Shown: positions 9,021 to 18,501, numbered from the stretch's first letter. The stretch is 64,000 nucleotides of DNA from Pseudaquabacterium pictum (GCF_005403045.1 NZ_BJCL01000003.1:248001-312000), one strand, 5' to 3'. Notes: generated by a model from the letters alone, not told the origin. Numbers and translations: made by a program.

Positions 9021-9641
9021 CTAGGCCGCAGTGGGAAAGAACCGTGCATCGCCGACGCGGCAGGCCGCGTCTTCCGGCGGGCGCTGGCCCTCGTACAGCG
9101 GCAGGGCCAGCGGCGCGAAGGTGACCGACTCCTGCGGGCCCAGCGGTGTGCGCCGGGCCACCGGCTGCGCGCCCCAGCGGCGCAGCGCGTCCACGCCCAG
9201 CGCCAGCGCATCCTCCATCGCCTGGCGCACCACCGGCCGCAGGCTGCCGCCGTAGTCGTCCAGCTGCTCGGGCTGGCAGCCGACCAGCAGCACCCGCTGC
9301 GGGTACTGCTCGGTCAGCTGGGCCAGCATCAGCACCTCCTGGAAGCCGGTCTGGTGCAGGCTCATCTTCTTGGCGCCCATGAAGCGCGGCACGTCGTCGT
9401 CCTCGATCAGGCGCAGCGTGCCGGGCGCCAGCCCGTAGTCGATGGCGTCGAAGATCAGCAGGCTGTGGGCCTGCTGCACATGCTGGACCAGGTACAGGCC
9501 CTGGGTGCCACCGTCGATCAACTGCACCTGCGGCGCGAACTCGTAGCGCTGCTGCAGCGCCTCGATGCAGCGCACGCCGAAGCCTTCGTCGGCCCACAGC
9601 ACATTGCCGATGCCGAGGATGGTGATGGTCGGGGCATCCAT
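9021..9641 (-). CDS. hoxM: HoxM/HupD hydrogenase maturation endopeptidase
   Basis: 206-residue HyaD-type nickel-dependent protease. It shows GIGNVLWADEGFGVRCIEAL with the metal-binding Glu, LLIFDAIDYG with the metal-binding Asp, and LLVGCQPEQLDDYGGSL. It removes the short C-terminal peptide of HoxG after nickel insertion; that substrate end (DPCLACSTH followed by 15 residues) is present in the HoxG of this cluster. It starts 5 bp after hoxZ. Confidence 0.95.
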   Translation of the reverse strand: MDAPTITILGIGNVLWADEGFGVRCIEALQQRYEFAPQVQLIDGGTQGLYLVQHVQQAHSLLIFDAIDYGLAPGTLRLIEDDDVPRFMGAKKMSLHQTGFQEVLMLAQLTEQYPQRVLLVGCQPEQLDDYGGSLRPVVRQAMEDALALGVDALRRWGAQPVARRTPLGPQESVTFAPLALPLYEGQRPPEDAACRVGDARFFPTAA

Positions 9642-9646
9642 GGGGG

Positions 9647-10378
9647 TCAGTCCTTGAAGGTCCGATGGCCAGAGACCATGGTGCTGATCAGGCTGGTGCG
9701 GCCCATGATGTCCTCGCGCACCGCGGCGTAGATGTGCAGCACCGCGAAGATCACCAGCCCCCACATGCCCAGGTGGTGCCAGGTGTGCACGTCCTGGCTC
9801 TGGCCCATCAGCGGGATCACCCAGCCGAACAGCCGGTCGGCCCAGGAGCCGGCCTGCGCGCCCTCGCCATACAGCGCCAGGCCGGTGACCACCATGAACA
9901 CCGCCAGCACCAGGAAGCCGAACACCATCGCGAAGCGGGCCAGCGGGTTGTGGCCGACGAAGCGGCCGGGCCGCGGCGTGAGGAAGGCATACCACTTCAG
10001 CATCACGCCGATGTCGCGCCAGTAGGCGGCGCTGAACAGCGGCACCCAGAACAGCTCGCGGGCATGGTGGTTGCCCACCACCGCCCACCAGGCGCGCGCC
10101 AGCAGGCCCACCGCCATCACCTGCCCGGCGGCGAAGTGGGCAAAGCGGATGTAGCCCATCAGGAAGTTGGCGCTGGCCTCGCCCGGCTGGGTGGGCAGCG
10201 GGCTGGCGATGAAGTAGCCGGTGATGCACAGCACGGTGATGGCCAGCGCGTTGATCCAGTGCCAGATGCGCACCGGCGCCTCGTACACATAGACCGTCTT
10301 CAGCGCACTGGCGCTGGCGAATTCGCGGCTGTCGGCATCGGGCGCCTCGGCGCCGTAGGTCTGGGACTGGATGGCCAT
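9647..10378 (-). CDS. hoxZ: HoxZ/HupC, Ni/Fe-hydrogenase b-type cytochrome
   Basis: 243-residue membrane dihaem cytochrome b. Four transmembrane stretches are visible (about residues 38-58, 78-98, 148-170, 200-222). Haem-ligand histidines appear in VRIWHWINAL, FAHFAAG and VHTWHHLGMW. It anchors the HoxKG dimer on the periplasmic face and passes electrons to quinone. It starts 21 bp after the small ORF at 10400-10693. Confidence 0.96.
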   Translation of the reverse strand: MAIQSQTYGAEAPDADSREFASASALKTVYVYEAPVRIWHWINALAITVLCITGYFIASPLPTQPGEASANFLMGYIRFAHFAAGQVMAVGLLARAWWAVVGNHHARELFWVPLFSAAYWRDIGVMLKWYAFLTPRPGRFVGHNPLARFAMVFGFLVLAVFMVVTGLALYGEGAQAGSWADRLFGWVIPLMGQSQDVHTWHHLGMWGLVIFAVLHIYAAVREDIMGRTSLISTMVSGHRTFKD

Positions 10379-10399
10379 GGCGGGCTCCGCGGTGGGTGC

Positions 10400-10693
10400 T
10401 CAGCCGCGGGCCAGCACGGCCAGGCCGGTGGCTGAGACCGCCGCGCCGGCCACCAGGGCCAGTGCCAGCGGGCTGCGGGCCCGGAACGCGCCCAGGGTGA
10501 ACACGCGGCCGGCCACGCAGACCAGCAGCAACAAGGTGAGCAGTTCGCGCAGGTCCAGCGGATGGGCCAGCGTGGCCAGCACGCCCAGGCTGTCGTGGCT
10601 GCCGTGGCCGTCATGGGCGCGGGCGGCGGTGGTGGCCAGCAGGGCCAGGCCAGCGGCCAGCACCCGCCGTGCGGTCGTGGGAAAGCATGTCAT
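10400..10693 (-). CDS. Small His-motif membrane protein between hoxG and hoxZ, possibly a reduced HupE/UreJ-like protein
   Basis: 97 residues. An N-terminal signal-like segment (ARRVLAAGLALLATTAARA) is followed by AHDGHGSHD, then LAHPL and two predicted transmembrane helices (about 48-66 and 75-93). The placement of a His-rich start before a membrane helix with AHPL recalls the N-terminal half of HupE/UreJ nickel transporters, but the protein is about half their length and the GLDHL motif is lost. No such gene lies between hoxG and hoxZ in R. eutropha. A nickel-related role is an inference from context only. Confidence 0.6.
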   Translation of the reverse strand: MTCFPTTARRVLAAGLALLATTAARAHDGHGSHDSLGVLATLAHPLDLRELLTLLLLVCVAGRVFTLGAFRARSPLALALVAGAAVSATGLAVLARG

Positions 10694-10722
10694 CGTCGGT
10701 CTCCTCGGGGGTGGTGCGTTCG

Positions 10723-12579
10723 TCAGCGCACCTTGACGTGGGCCAGCTCGGCGCCGTCGGGGCTCATCACATGGGTGCTGCAGGCCAGGCAGGGGTCGAA
10801 GCTGTGCAGCGTGCGCAGGATCTCCAGCGGCTGCTCCGGGTTGGCCATGGGCGTGTTCATCAGGCTGGCCTCGAAGGCGCCGATCTGGCCCTTGTTGTCA
10901 CGCGGGCTGCCGTTCCAGGTGGTGGGCACCACGCACTGGTAGTTCTCGATGCGGCCGTCCTTGATGCGGATCCAGTGGCCCAGTGCGCCGCGCGGCGCGG
11001 CCACCGTGCCCACGCCCTTGGCCTCCTTGGGCCAGGTGCTCGGATCCCACTTTTCGACGTTGGCGGTGGCGCGGTCACCGGCCTTGATGTTGGCCACCAG
11101 CGCGTGGTAGTCGTCCATCATCATCTCGGCGCAATACTGCGATTCCAGCGCGCGGGCCAGGGTGCGGCCGATGGTGGTGGGCAGCAGTTGCTTGGCGGTG
11201 AACTGCGTCTCGGGGAGACCCAGGGCCTTGGGGATGCCGCTGTTGATGGCGGCGGCCGAGGACTCGATCTGTTCCTTCACCCGCAGGCTGTTCTTGTTGC
11301 CCTGCAGCGCATGGGCATAGCCCAGGATGTAGCGCGACAGCGGACCTACCTCCATCGCATGGCCGCGCCAGCGCGGGCTCTTGATCCACGAGTACTTGGC
11401 GCTCTCGTCGATCTCCTGGATGTTGGTGCGTGTGCCCTTGGTGGCCTTGCCCAGCTCGTAGTTGGGTTCGGTCACGCCGTCCCAGGGGTGCAGGCCCTTG
11501 GTCTCGTCGGCGTACTTGTACCAGCTGTGGGGCACGAACTCCTGAACCTGCTCCGGGTCGCGTGGGTCCACCGGCAGGATCTTGCTCCAATCGCCGCCCA
11601 GGATGGCGCCGCCGGGCAGCTGCTGGGTGCTGGTGTCGTAGGGCACCTTCTCGTAGGTGCCGTAGTCCATCACGTTGGTGGCGGCCAGGCCGCCGCCATA
11701 CAGCCAGCCAGCCTGCTTGTAGAGCGTGCCGATGGCCAGCACGTCAGGGACGTAGACGTTGTTGTTGAAGTCGATCATCTCCTGGATGCGGGCCTGCACG
11801 AAGTTCAGCCGCTCCATGTTGATCGGCGCGCCGGCGGCGCCGTCGCCGTCGATGTTGATGGCGCAGGGCACGCCGCCCACCAGGTAGTTGGGATGCGGAT
11901 TCTTGCCACCGAAGATGGTGTGCACCTTGACCCATTCCTTCTGCAGGTCCAGGGCCTCCAGGTAGTGGGTCACGGCCATCAAGTTGGCCTCGGGCGGCAG
12001 CACATAGGCCTTGCTGCCCCAGTAGCCGTTCATGAAGGGGCCGAGCTGGCCGCTCTCGACGAACTTCTTCAGCCGGTTCTGGATGTCGCGGAAATAGCCG
12101 GCCGCTGACAACGGGTGTTGGGGAGAGACCAGGGTCTGCAGCTCGCTGGTCTTCTTCGGGTCGGCCTTCAGCGCCGAGACCACGTCCACCCAGTCGAGTG
12201 CATGCAGGTGGTAGAAGTGCACCGCATGGTCATGCACCTGCAGGGTCTTGGCCATGATCTCGCGGATCAGGTGCGCGTTCTTCGGGATGCGGATGCCCAG
12301 CGCATCCTCCACCGCACGCACGCTGGTCAGCGCATGGCAGCCGGTGCACACGCCGCAGATGCGCTCCACGAACGCCCAGGCATCGCGCGGATCACGGCCC
12401 TTGAGGATGACTTCCAGCCCGCGCCACATGGTGCCGGTGGACACCGCGTTGCGGATGACGTTGTTGCTGTCGAGGTTGACCTCGCAGCGCATGTGGCCCT
12501 CGATGCGGGTGACCGGGTCGACGACGATGCGCCGGCCGGTGTTGTCCATCTTGAAGCCTTGTGTTTCGTACGCGCCCAT
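10723..12579 (-). CDS. hoxG: [NiFe] uptake hydrogenase large subunit
   Basis: 618-residue large subunit that holds the NiFe active site and oxidises H2 on the periplasmic face. N-terminal motif [10 protein letters not shown] (near residue 75) and C-terminal motif DPCLACSTH provide the four cysteine ligands. The last 15 residues after His ([15 protein letters not shown]) form the peptide removed by Hox[13 protein letters not shown] near the start is typical. The ATG at 12577-12579 has GGAG nine bases upstream. It has no signal and is co-exported with HoxK. 22 bp separate it from hoxK. Confidence 0.98.
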   Translation of the reverse strand: MGAYETQGFKMDNTGRRIVVDPVTRIEGHMRCEVNLDSNNVIRNAVSTGTMWRGLEVILKGRDPRDAWAFVERICGVCTGCHALTSVRAVEDALGIRIPKNAHLIREIMAKTLQVHDHAVHFYHLHALDWVDVVSALKADPKKTSELQTLVSPQHPLSAAGYFRDIQNRLKKFVESGQLGPFMNGYWGSKAYVLPPEANLMAVTHYLEALDLQKEWVKVHTIFGGKNPHPNYLVGGVPCAINIDGDGAAGAPINMERLNFVQARIQEMIDFNNNVYVPDVLAIGTLYKQAGWLYGGGLAATNVMDYGTYEKVPYDTSTQQLPGGAILGGDWSKILPVDPRDPEQVQEFVPHSWYKYADETKGLHPWDGVTEPNYELGKATKGTRTNIQEIDESAKYSWIKSPRWRGHAMEVGPLSRYILGYAHALQGNKNSLRVKEQIESSAAAINSGIPKALGLPETQFTAKQLLPTTIGRTLARALESQYCAEMMMDDYHALVANIKAGDRATANVEKWDPSTWPKEAKGVGTVAAPRGALGHWIRIKDGRIENYQCVVPTTWNGSPRDNKGQIGAFEASLMNTPMANPEQPLEILRTLHSFDPCLACSTHVMSPDGAELAHVKVR

Positions 12580-12601
12580 GCTGCGGTTCTCCGTCTGGCG
12601 C

Positions 12602-13705
12602 TCAGGCCGTTGTCTTGTCGCTGGCGTGGTCGGCGGTCTTGTCGGCCACGCTCTTGTCGGTGGCCCGCTTGATGGCCGAGACCGCCGCATGTGCCACCGC
12701 CGCCGCGCCCACCACGCCGGCCGCGGTGCCGCCGATCTGGTCGGCATTGGCCTCCACGCCGAAGGCATGGATGTCGGTCAGCCGGCTGTAGAACGAGCCC
12801 TTGTCCCAGAAGCCGTCCTCGCTGCAGCCGATGCAGCCGTGGCCGGCCTTGATCGGGAAGCTGGTGCCCTCGTTCCACTGCACCGTGCTGCAGGCGTTGT
12901 AGGTGGTAGGGCCCTTGCAGCCCACCTTGTAGAGGCAGTAGCCGCGGCGCGCGCTCTCGTCGTCCCAGGCCTCGACGAACTGGCCGGCGTCGAAGTGCGG
13001 CCGGCGGTAGCACTTGTCGTGGATGCGCTGGCTGTAGAACATCTTGGGCCGGCCCTGGCGGTCCAGCTCGGGGATGCGGTCGAAGGTCAGCATGTAGGTG
13101 ATGACGCCGGTCATCACCTCGGCGATCGGCGGGCAGCCGGGCACCTTGATGATGGGCTTGTCGAAGATCACCTTGTGCACCGGCGTGGCCTGCGTGGGGT
13201 TGGGCTTGGCCGCCTGCACGCAGCCCCAGCTGGCGCACGAGCCCCAGCTGATGATGGCCTTGGCATCCTTGGCCACGTGCTTGAGCTGCTCGATGAAGGG
13301 CTTGCCGCCGATGATGCAGCTCATGCCGTCCTGGTTGAGCGGCGGGTTGCCCTCCACCGCCAGGATGTAGTTGCCCTTGTACTTGGCCATCACCTCTTCC
13401 AGGATGGCCTCGGCCTGGTGGCCGGCGGCGGCCATCAGGGTGTCGTCGTAGTCCAGGCTGATCATCGACAGCACCACGTCCTTGGCCAGCGGGTGGGCGC
13501 TGCGGATGAAGCTCTCGCTGCAGCAGGTGCATTCCAGCCCGTGCAGCCACAGCACCGGCGTGCGCGGCTTGGTCTCCATCGCGTGGGCGATCTGCGGCAC
13601 GAAGGCCGGGCCCAGCCCCAGGGATGTGGCGGTGAGCGAGCAGTATTTGAGGAAGCTGCGGCGCGAAATGCCCTGGCGTCGCATCACCTCGTAGAAAGTC
13701 TCCAT
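12602..13705 (-). CDS. hoxK: [NiFe] uptake hydrogenase small subunit, oxygen-tolerant type
   Basis: 367-residue small subunit with three Fe-S clusters. A Tat signal is clear (SRRSFLK at residues 14-20, cleavage after AHA at 42). In mature numbering ECTCCSE gives Cys17, Cys19 and Cys20, and GSCASWGC gives Cys115 and Cys120. Cys19 and Cys120 are the two extra ligands of the [4Fe-3S] proximal cluster in oxygen-tolerant group 1d enzymes. The C-terminus has a hydrophobic Gly/Ala anchor helix, then a Lys/Asp/Ala tail. First gene of the operon; a candidate sigma-54 site lies about 85 bp upstream. Confidence 0.98.
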   Translation of the reverse strand: METFYEVMRRQGISRRSFLKYCSLTATSLGLGPAFVPQIAHAMETKPRTPVLWLHGLECTCCSESFIRSAHPLAKDVVLSMISLDYDDTLMAAAGHQAEAILEEVMAKYKGNYILAVEGNPPLNQDGMSCIIGGKPFIEQLKHVAKDAKAIISWGSCASWGCVQAAKPNPTQATPVHKVIFDKPIIKVPGCPPIAEVMTGVITYMLTFDRIPELDRQGRPKMFYSQRIHDKCYRRPHFDAGQFVEAWDDESARRGYCLYKVGCKGPTTYNACSTVQWNEGTSFPIKAGHGCIGCSEDGFWDKGSFYSRLTDIHAFGVEANADQIGGTAAGVVGAAAVAHAAVSAIKRATDKSVADKTADHASDKTTA

Positions 13706-14009
13706 GCGGGGTCTCCTCCGGATCGTCGGCTGGTGGTTGTTCTGGCCCGGCTGGCCGTTGGGGCCGCTGGTGGCCGCCAGGTCCTGGGGGCGCTGGCAGT
13801 GCCAGGAACAACACAAGTTGCATACCCGCCGGACCTGCGCCGCGGGTAAGCACCGAGAGGCCGCTGCAAGTGCTTGATCTGACGCAACTTCTTCCGGCGA
13901 GACAGCGCCAGCCCAGGCACGGCATGCCAGGCAGTGGCAGCCGGGCTGCCAGGCGGCCAGGCGAAGTGGAAGCCGGGTTGCCGGCGGGCTGGCGCCGTGC
14001 TGCGCCGGG
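13706..14009. other. Intergenic region upstream of hoxK
   Basis: About 300 bp between slyX (same strand, upstream) and hoxK, with no gene. It holds the candidate sigma-54 site described separately and would have to contain any upstream HoxA-binding site; I could not pick out a clear dyad for that. Confidence 0.6.
13790..13804 (-). promoter_or_regulatory. Candidate sigma-54 (-24/-12) promoter of the hydrogenase operon
   Basis: On the minus strand TGGCAC, five bases, then GCGC. The -24 box is perfect; the -12 box matches TTGC only in its final GC, so the match is partial. GG and GC are spaced as required. It lies about 85 bp before hoxK, and a HoxA-type NtrC-family activator gene ends the cluster. 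Confidence 0.4.
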
Positions 14010-14222
14010 TCAGTAGTGCGGCGGCAGCTCGTCGCGCAGGCTGCGGAAGGGCCGTGCCCCGTCGGCATCGGGCAGCTGGTCGCGCAGGGCCGCCAGCTCG
14101 CGCAGCAGCGCGTCGATCTGCTGCTGCTGGCGCACCACCACCGCGTTCAGCTGGTCCAGCGCGTCTTCCTGGAAGCTGGCCTTGATCTCCAGGTCGGTGA
14201 GGCGTTGTTCCAGGGCGGACAT
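14010..14222 (-). CDS. slyX: SlyX family protein
   Basis: 70-residue protein of unknown biochemical role. SlyX proteins are short coiled coils; here residues 3-50 form one ([20 protein letters not shown], then the Gln-run [13 protein letters not shown]). It ends with the family-typical PPHY. The start is the ATG at 14220-14222. It faces away from the oxidoreductase-like gene at 14300, sharing a 77-bp intergenic region with it. Confidence 0.9.
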   Translation of the reverse strand: MSALEQRLTDLEIKASFQEDALDQLNAVVVRQQQQIDALLRELAALRDQLPDADGARPFRSLRDELPPHY

Positions 14223-14299
14223 GGCAGGCGGGCAGGGCGGTCGCGGGCCCGGATTGTCGCCCCGCCGGTGCCGGCCCGCGCATGTGCGACCATGGCCGC

Positions 14300-15529
14300 A
14301 TGCACAACCCCGCCCTGCCCGTCGACGTGGTGCTGTTCGGCGCCACCGGCTTCACCGGCCGGCTGGTCGCCGAGGTCCTGCTGGCCCGCGCCCAGGCCGG
14401 CGCCGGTTTCCGCTGGGCGCTGGCCGGCCGCAGTGCCGAGCGCCTGGCCGCCGTGCGGCAGGCCATCGGCGCGCCCGCCACGCTGCCCCTGCTGACCGCC
14501 GACGCCACCGACCCCGCCGCGCTGGCCAGCCTGGTGCGCCAGACCCGGCTGGTGATCACCACCGTCGGCCCCTACACCCGGCATGGCACGGCACTGGCCA
14601 CGGCCTGTGCCGAGGCCGGCACCGACTACGTGGACCTGTGCGGCGAGCCGCTGTGGATGGCGCAGATGATCCGCAAGCTGCAGGCGCCGGCGGCCACCAG
14701 CGGGGCGCGCATCGTGTTCTCCTGCGGCTTTGATTCGGTGCCGTTCGACCTGGGCGTGCTGTTCCTGCAGACCGAGGCGCAGCAGCGCTTTGGCCAGCCG
14801 TTGCAGCGGGTGCAGGGCCGGGTGCAGCGCCTGCGCGGCGGCCTGTCGGGCGGCACGGCAGCCAGCATGCTGGCCACGCTGGAGGCCATCGATGGCAACC
14901 CGGCAGCGGCCCGTCTGCTGGCCGACCCGTTCGCCTTGACACCCGGCTGGCACGGCCCGGTGCAGCCCGACGGCGGTGGCGCGCACCAGGACCGGCCCGG
15001 CGGCGCCTGGAGCGGCCCGTTCGTGATGGCGATGATCAACACCAAGAACGTGCACCGCAGCAATGCCCTGCGCGGCCATCCCTGGGGCCGCGACTTCGCC
15101 TACGACGAGCGCCTGGTGACCGGCCGCGGCCTGGGCGGCCGGGTGGCGGCCGAGTTGCTGGCCGGGGGCACACGGTTGCAGAACCTGGCGCTGGCCTGGT
15201 CACCTGCGCGGGCGCTGATCGGCCGCCTGGCCTTGCCGCAGCCTGGTCAGGGCCCCAGTCGCCGCCAGCGCGAGGCCGGCAGCTACGACCTGCTGTTCAC
15301 CGGCCAGACGGTGGACGGCCGCAGCCTGGCGGCCACGGTGCACGGTGACCGCGACCCGGGCTACGGCTCCACATCGCGCATGCTGGCCGAGGCCGCGCTG
15401 TGCCTGCTGCAGGATGTGCCGCGCCAGGCCACGCCCGGTGGCGTGTGGACGCCCGGTGCCGCCATGGGCCTGGCCCTGCTGCGGCGCCTGCAGGCCCATG
15501 CCGGCCTGCGGTTTGTGCTGAAGGACTGA
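14300..15529 (+). CDS. Saccharopine dehydrogenase-like / trans-acting enoyl reductase family protein
   Basis: About 409 residues. An N-terminal Rossmann fold has VDVVLFGATGFTGRLVAEVLL (GxTGxTG dinucleotide site), followed by ALAGRS and VGPYTRHG. This is the saccharopine dehydrogenase NADP-binding domain seen in the enoyl-reductase-like family (mycobacterial Rv2449c type), common in proteobacteria as uncharacterised oxidoreductases. I prefer the ATG at 14300 (MHNPALP) over the one at 14282. The substrate is unknown. It is followed after 3 bp by a small gene on the same strand. Confidence 0.8.
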   Translation: MHNPALPVDVVLFGATGFTGRLVAEVLLARAQAGAGFRWALAGRSAERLAAVRQAIGAPATLPLLTADATDPAALASLVRQTRLVITTVGPYTRHGTALATACAEAGTDYVDLCGEPLWMAQMIRKLQAPAATSGARIVFSCGFDSVPFDLGVLFLQTEAQQRFGQPLQRVQGRVQRLRGGLSGGTAASMLATLEAIDGNPAAARLLADPFALTPGWHGPVQPDGGGAHQDRPGGAWSGPFVMAMINTKNVHRSNALRGHPWGRDFAYDERLVTGRGLGGRVAAELLAGGTRLQNLALAWSPARALIGRLALPQPGQGPSRRQREAGSYDLLFTGQTVDGRSLAATVHGDRDPGYGSTSRMLAEAALCLLQDVPRQATPGGVWTPGAAMGLALLRRLQAHAGLRFVLKD

Positions 15530-15532
15530 GCG

Positions 15533-15736
15533 ATGGCCAAGCCCGTGCCGCGGCTGTCGGCCGACGAGATCGAACGCATCATCGCCACCGCCTGGGACGA
15601 CCAGCCGCCGTTCGACCGGGTGCTGCGCCTGCATGGCCTGAACCCCGGCCAGGTGGTGCAGCTGCTCAAGCGCGAGCTGACGCCCAACGCCTACAAGGTG
15701 TGGACCGCGCGCACCCGGGGCAAGCCGGGGCGCTGA
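15533..15736 (+). CDS. TIGR03643/DUF2805 family small protein
   Basis: 67 residues with LSADEIERIIATAWDD at the N-terminus and YKVWTARTRG near the end, the recognisable frame of the DUF2805/TIGR03643 family. It is basic and probably helical. Function unknown. It starts 3 bp after the preceding gene, so it is likely co-transcribed. Confidence 0.85.
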   Translation: MAKPVPRLSADEIERIIATAWDDQPPFDRVLRLHGLNPGQVVQLLKRELTPNAYKVWTARTRGKPGR

Positions 15737-15745
15737 TGCTGCGGA

Positions 15746-16417
15746 TCAGTCCGCGGCGAAGCAGTAGAACAGCCCGGCGCCGCCGGTGGATTTCAGCGCC
15801 TCCTGGCCGCAGCCGCGGGTCTGGTGCGAGGAGTTCCAGCTCAGCGCCCAGGGGTCGGTCACCAGGCCGGTGCGGTCATGGTGGCCGATCATCGCGGCAC
15901 CCTCGCCGCTGCTCGTCCAGTTGCCGCAGGTGAGGTTGGGCATGGGCGAGAAGGCGGTGCCGTCGGGGCGCGATCCGGTGAGGATGTCGTGCTCGTTCGG
16001 CGTGTCGCCGCGGCCCTTCACCAGATTGCCGCGCTCGTCCAGCGCATTGGCCTTGGTGATGCCATTGTCGCCGTGCAGCTGCGCCAGGTCGGCGGCGATC
16101 AGCGTGCCCTTGGCGTTGTACCAGGGGCCCTTGCCGATGCGGTCGCGCGCATGCACCGCGGCTTGGGTGGTGCCCACCGCGCTGGCGCTGAGGTAGGCGC
16201 GCCAGTTGCGCTGGCCGGCGCCTGCCGCGGTGGCCAGGCGCTTGCAGTGGGCATCGGCGCCGTCCAGCCCGCCCAGGTCGGCGCCCTTGCCACTGCCGGT
16301 GCTGGTGACGAAGAAGCCCATCGGCCCGGTGGTGGGCGTGCTGGCACAGCCGGCCAGCAGGCCGGCGGCAAGGGTGGCGGCGGCCAGGCTGCGCAGGGGC
16401 AGGCGGAGGTTGGGCAT
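15746..16417 (-). CDS. Lectin-like (endostatin-fold) lipoprotein
   Basis: 223 residues. Signal peptide II with lipobox LLAGC (Cys24), then GFFVTSTGSGKGADLGGLDGADAHCKRLA, the start of the collagen XV/XVIII endostatin-like or DUF1554 lectin fold found in many proteobacterial surface lipoproteins. Cysteines later in the protein (CGNW, RGCGQEA, FYCFA) would make the expected disulfides. Convergent with the DUF2805 gene. Role unknown, probably cell-surface. Confidence 0.75.
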   Translation of the reverse strand: MPNLRLPLRSLAAATLAAGLLAGCASTPTTGPMGFFVTSTGSGKGADLGGLDGADAHCKRLATAAGAGQRNWRAYLSASAVGTTQAAVHARDRIGKGPWYNAKGTLIAADLAQLHGDNGITKANALDERGNLVKGRGDTPNEHDILTGSRPDGTAFSPMPNLTCGNWTSSGEGAAMIGHHDRTGLVTDPWALSWNSSHQTRGCGQEALKSTGGAGLFYCFAAD

Positions 16418-16546
16418 GGAAACGTCTCCTGGAAAGGTGGAACCCGATTTACGTGCGAGCGGGCCGTTCCATTGCTAGGTGCCTTCCCGGATGGCGGGCG
16501 CCAGACCCGAGCCCGGCGCTACAGTGGCCCGATTAACACACGCATC

Positions 16547-17536
16547 GTGCTGGCCAGGCGGCCCGTGGGCTGGGTCGACGAAGGCTGCTTCGCCACCGAG
16601 GACGTGGCCGAACCCGAGATCGGCCCCGAGGACGTGCTGCTGCAGAGCGTCTACCTCTCGCTGGACCCGTACCTGCGCGGCCGCATGAACGAAGGGCCGT
16701 CGTATGCGCCGGGCTTTGCGCTGGGTGCGCCCATCGTCTCGCGGGTGGTGGCGCGGGTGATCGCCTCGCGCAACGCACGGTTTGCGGTGGGTGAGCATGT
16801 CTGGGGCTTCCTCGACTGGGCCGAGCGGGTGCGCGTGCCCCGCGGCGAGGGCCTGCACAAGATCGACCCGGCGCTGGGGCGCATCAGCCATGCGGTGTCG
16901 GTGCTGGGCATGCCCGGGCTCACGGCCTGGATCGGTGCCATCCAGATCGGCCAGCCGGTGCCTGGCGACACGGTCTATGTCTCGTCGGCGGCGGGCGCCG
17001 TCGGCCAGCTGGCTGGCCAGTTTGCCAAGCGGGCCGGTGCGCGGGTGGTGGGCTCGGTGGGCAGCGAGGCCAAGCGTGCCCACCTGCTGGCGCGTGGTGG
17101 TTTCGACGCAGTCTTCAACTACAAGACCACGCCACCGGACGAGGCGCTGCGCAGCCACTGCCCGCGCGGCATCGATGTCTACTTCGACAACGTGGGCGGC
17201 ACCACGCTGGAGGCGGCGCTGCGCCATGCCAACGCGGCGGCACGTTTTCCGGTGTGCGGGATGATCTCGGCCTACAACACCGAGGGGGATGCCGGCATCC
17301 GCGGCCTGCAGGCGGTGCTGACCAAGCGCATCACGATGACCGGCTTCATCATCTACGACCATGTGCACCACTTGCCGGCCTACCAGGCCCGGGTGGCGCC
17401 CTGGCTGCGCAGCGGTGAACTCTGGTTCGACGAGGACATCGTGCCGGGCGGCCTGGCCCAGGCGCCCGCCGCGCTGGTGGGCCTGTTCAAGGGCGAGGCC
17501 ATGGGCAAGCGGCTGGTGCAGGTGGCGCCCGAGTAG
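16547..17536 (+). CDS. NADP-dependent medium-chain oxidoreductase (CurA/leukotriene B4 dehydrogenase-like)
   Basis: 329 residues beginning near VLARRPVGW. Conserved features: LSLDPYLRGRMN, GLTAWIGA, the Rossmann GxGxxG-like VSSAAGAVGQLAGQFAKRAGARVVG at about residues 148-172, VYFDNVGG and GFIIYDH. The family reduces alpha,beta-unsaturated carbonyls with NADPH and does not bind zinc. No ATG is in place: a GTG at 16547 is the simplest start, and an ATT at 16532 would fit the family N-terminus slightly better. Confidence 0.85.
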   Translation: MLARRPVGWVDEGCFATEDVAEPEIGPEDVLLQSVYLSLDPYLRGRMNEGPSYAPGFALGAPIVSRVVARVIASRNARFAVGEHVWGFLDWAERVRVPRGEGLHKIDPALGRISHAVSVLGMPGLTAWIGAIQIGQPVPGDTVYVSSAAGAVGQLAGQFAKRAGARVVGSVGSEAKRAHLLARGGFDAVFNYKTTPPDEALRSHCPRGIDVYFDNVGGTTLEAALRHANAAARFPVCGMISAYNTEGDAGIRGLQAVLTKRITMTGFIIYDHVHHLPAYQARVAPWLRSGELWFDEDIVPGGLAQAPAALVGLFKGEAMGKRLVQVAPE

Positions 17537-17576
17537 CGCGCCGCGGCAGCGGCATGCTTCCTGCGTGCTTTGGGGC

Positions 17577-18191
17577 ATGTCCAGCACCGCAAAGGCCGTG
17601 GCCGGCCACACCGCCTTCGAGGATGTGCAGGCGATCTTCACCGGCACGCTGTTCGTGTCGCTGGCGCTGATCCTGTTCGGCCAGGCCGGCCTGATCACTG
17701 GCGGCACGGCAGGCGCTGCGTTTCTGCTGCACTACGCCACCGGCGTCAGCCTGGGCAAGCTGTTCTTCCTGATCAACCTGCCGTTCTACTGGTTTGCCTG
17801 GCAACGCATGGGCCGGGTCTTCACGCTGAAGACCTTTGCCGCCATCACGCTGCTGTCGGCCATGACCGAGTGGTCGCCCCGGCTGTTCGCCATCGACAGG
17901 CTGCACCCACTGTACGCCGCAGTGCTGGGCGGGCTGCTGCTGGGCTCGGGCTGCCTGTTCCTGGCGCGGCACCATGCCAGCCTGGGCGGCGCCACCATCG
18001 TGTCGCTGTACCTGCAGCGCGCCCATGGCTGGCGCGCCGGCAAGGTGCAGATGGCCATTGACTGCAGCGTGTTGGCGCTGGCGCTGACGGTGCTGCCGGC
18101 TGTTCAGGTGGGCTGGTCGGTGCTGGCCGCGATGGTGATGAACCTGTTCATCGCGATCAACCACAAGCCCGGGCGCTACGCCGTGCTCTGA
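17577..18191 (+). CDS. YitT/DUF161-like membrane protein
   Basis: 204 residues with five to six hydrophobic helices. ILFGQAGLITGGTAGAAFLLHYATG matches the repeated motif of the YitT/DUF161 membrane family (GLxxGGxxGxA). Transport role unknown. It starts 40 bp after the oxidoreductase; a common transcript is possible. Start ATG at 17577-17579. Confidence 0.75.
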   Translation: MSSTAKAVAGHTAFEDVQAIFTGTLFVSLALILFGQAGLITGGTAGAAFLLHYATGVSLGKLFFLINLPFYWFAWQRMGRVFTLKTFAAITLLSAMTEWSPRLFAIDRLHPLYAAVLGGLLLGSGCLFLARHHASLGGATIVSLYLQRAHGWRAGKVQMAIDCSVLALALTVLPAVQVGWSVLAAMVMNLFIAINHKPGRYAVL

Positions 18192-18212
18192 GCGCGGCGC
18201 CGCCGTGCGGCA

Positions 18213-18461
18213 TCAGGCCGACTGGTCTTGCCTGGGCTGCAGATTCGGCCGCAGGTTCTTGCCGATGTACGGCTTGAGCGCGTCGATGCCTTCCTTGACC
18301 GAGAAACCGTTGACCGCGAGCTTGCGGGCGAAGCCGTCCGCCAGCACTTTCAGTTCTTCGACACGGCGTTCGGCGATGGCGGCATCGGTCTGGGCCAGCA
18401 GGCGCTGGAGGTCGGCCATGGCCAGGCCGTCGAGCTGGGGAGGGGTCATCGGAGCAGACAT
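18213..18461 (-). CDS. Small hypothetical protein
   Basis: 82 residues, mostly helical and charged (LQRLLAQTDAAIAERRVEELKVLA), ending in ALKPYIGKNLRP. I do not recognise the family. The coiled-coil-like front with a short basic tail loosely recalls H-NS-type proteins, but the H-NS DNA-binding motif is absent. It converges on the membrane protein gene and is the last chromosomal gene before the integron remnant. Confidence 0.6.
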   Translation of the reverse strand: MSAPMTPPQLDGLAMADLQRLLAQTDAAIAERRVEELKVLADGFARKLAVNGFSVKEGIDALKPYIGKNLRPNLQPRQDQSA

Positions 18462-18501
18462 GGTGGCGTGCAGTCGGATTCAGGGGATCGCAGAACGACA
18501 A

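Noticed and set aside
18213-18461. H-NS-family call for the small gene before the array
   Set aside because: Only the helical front is similar; the H-NS DNA-binding motif is absent.
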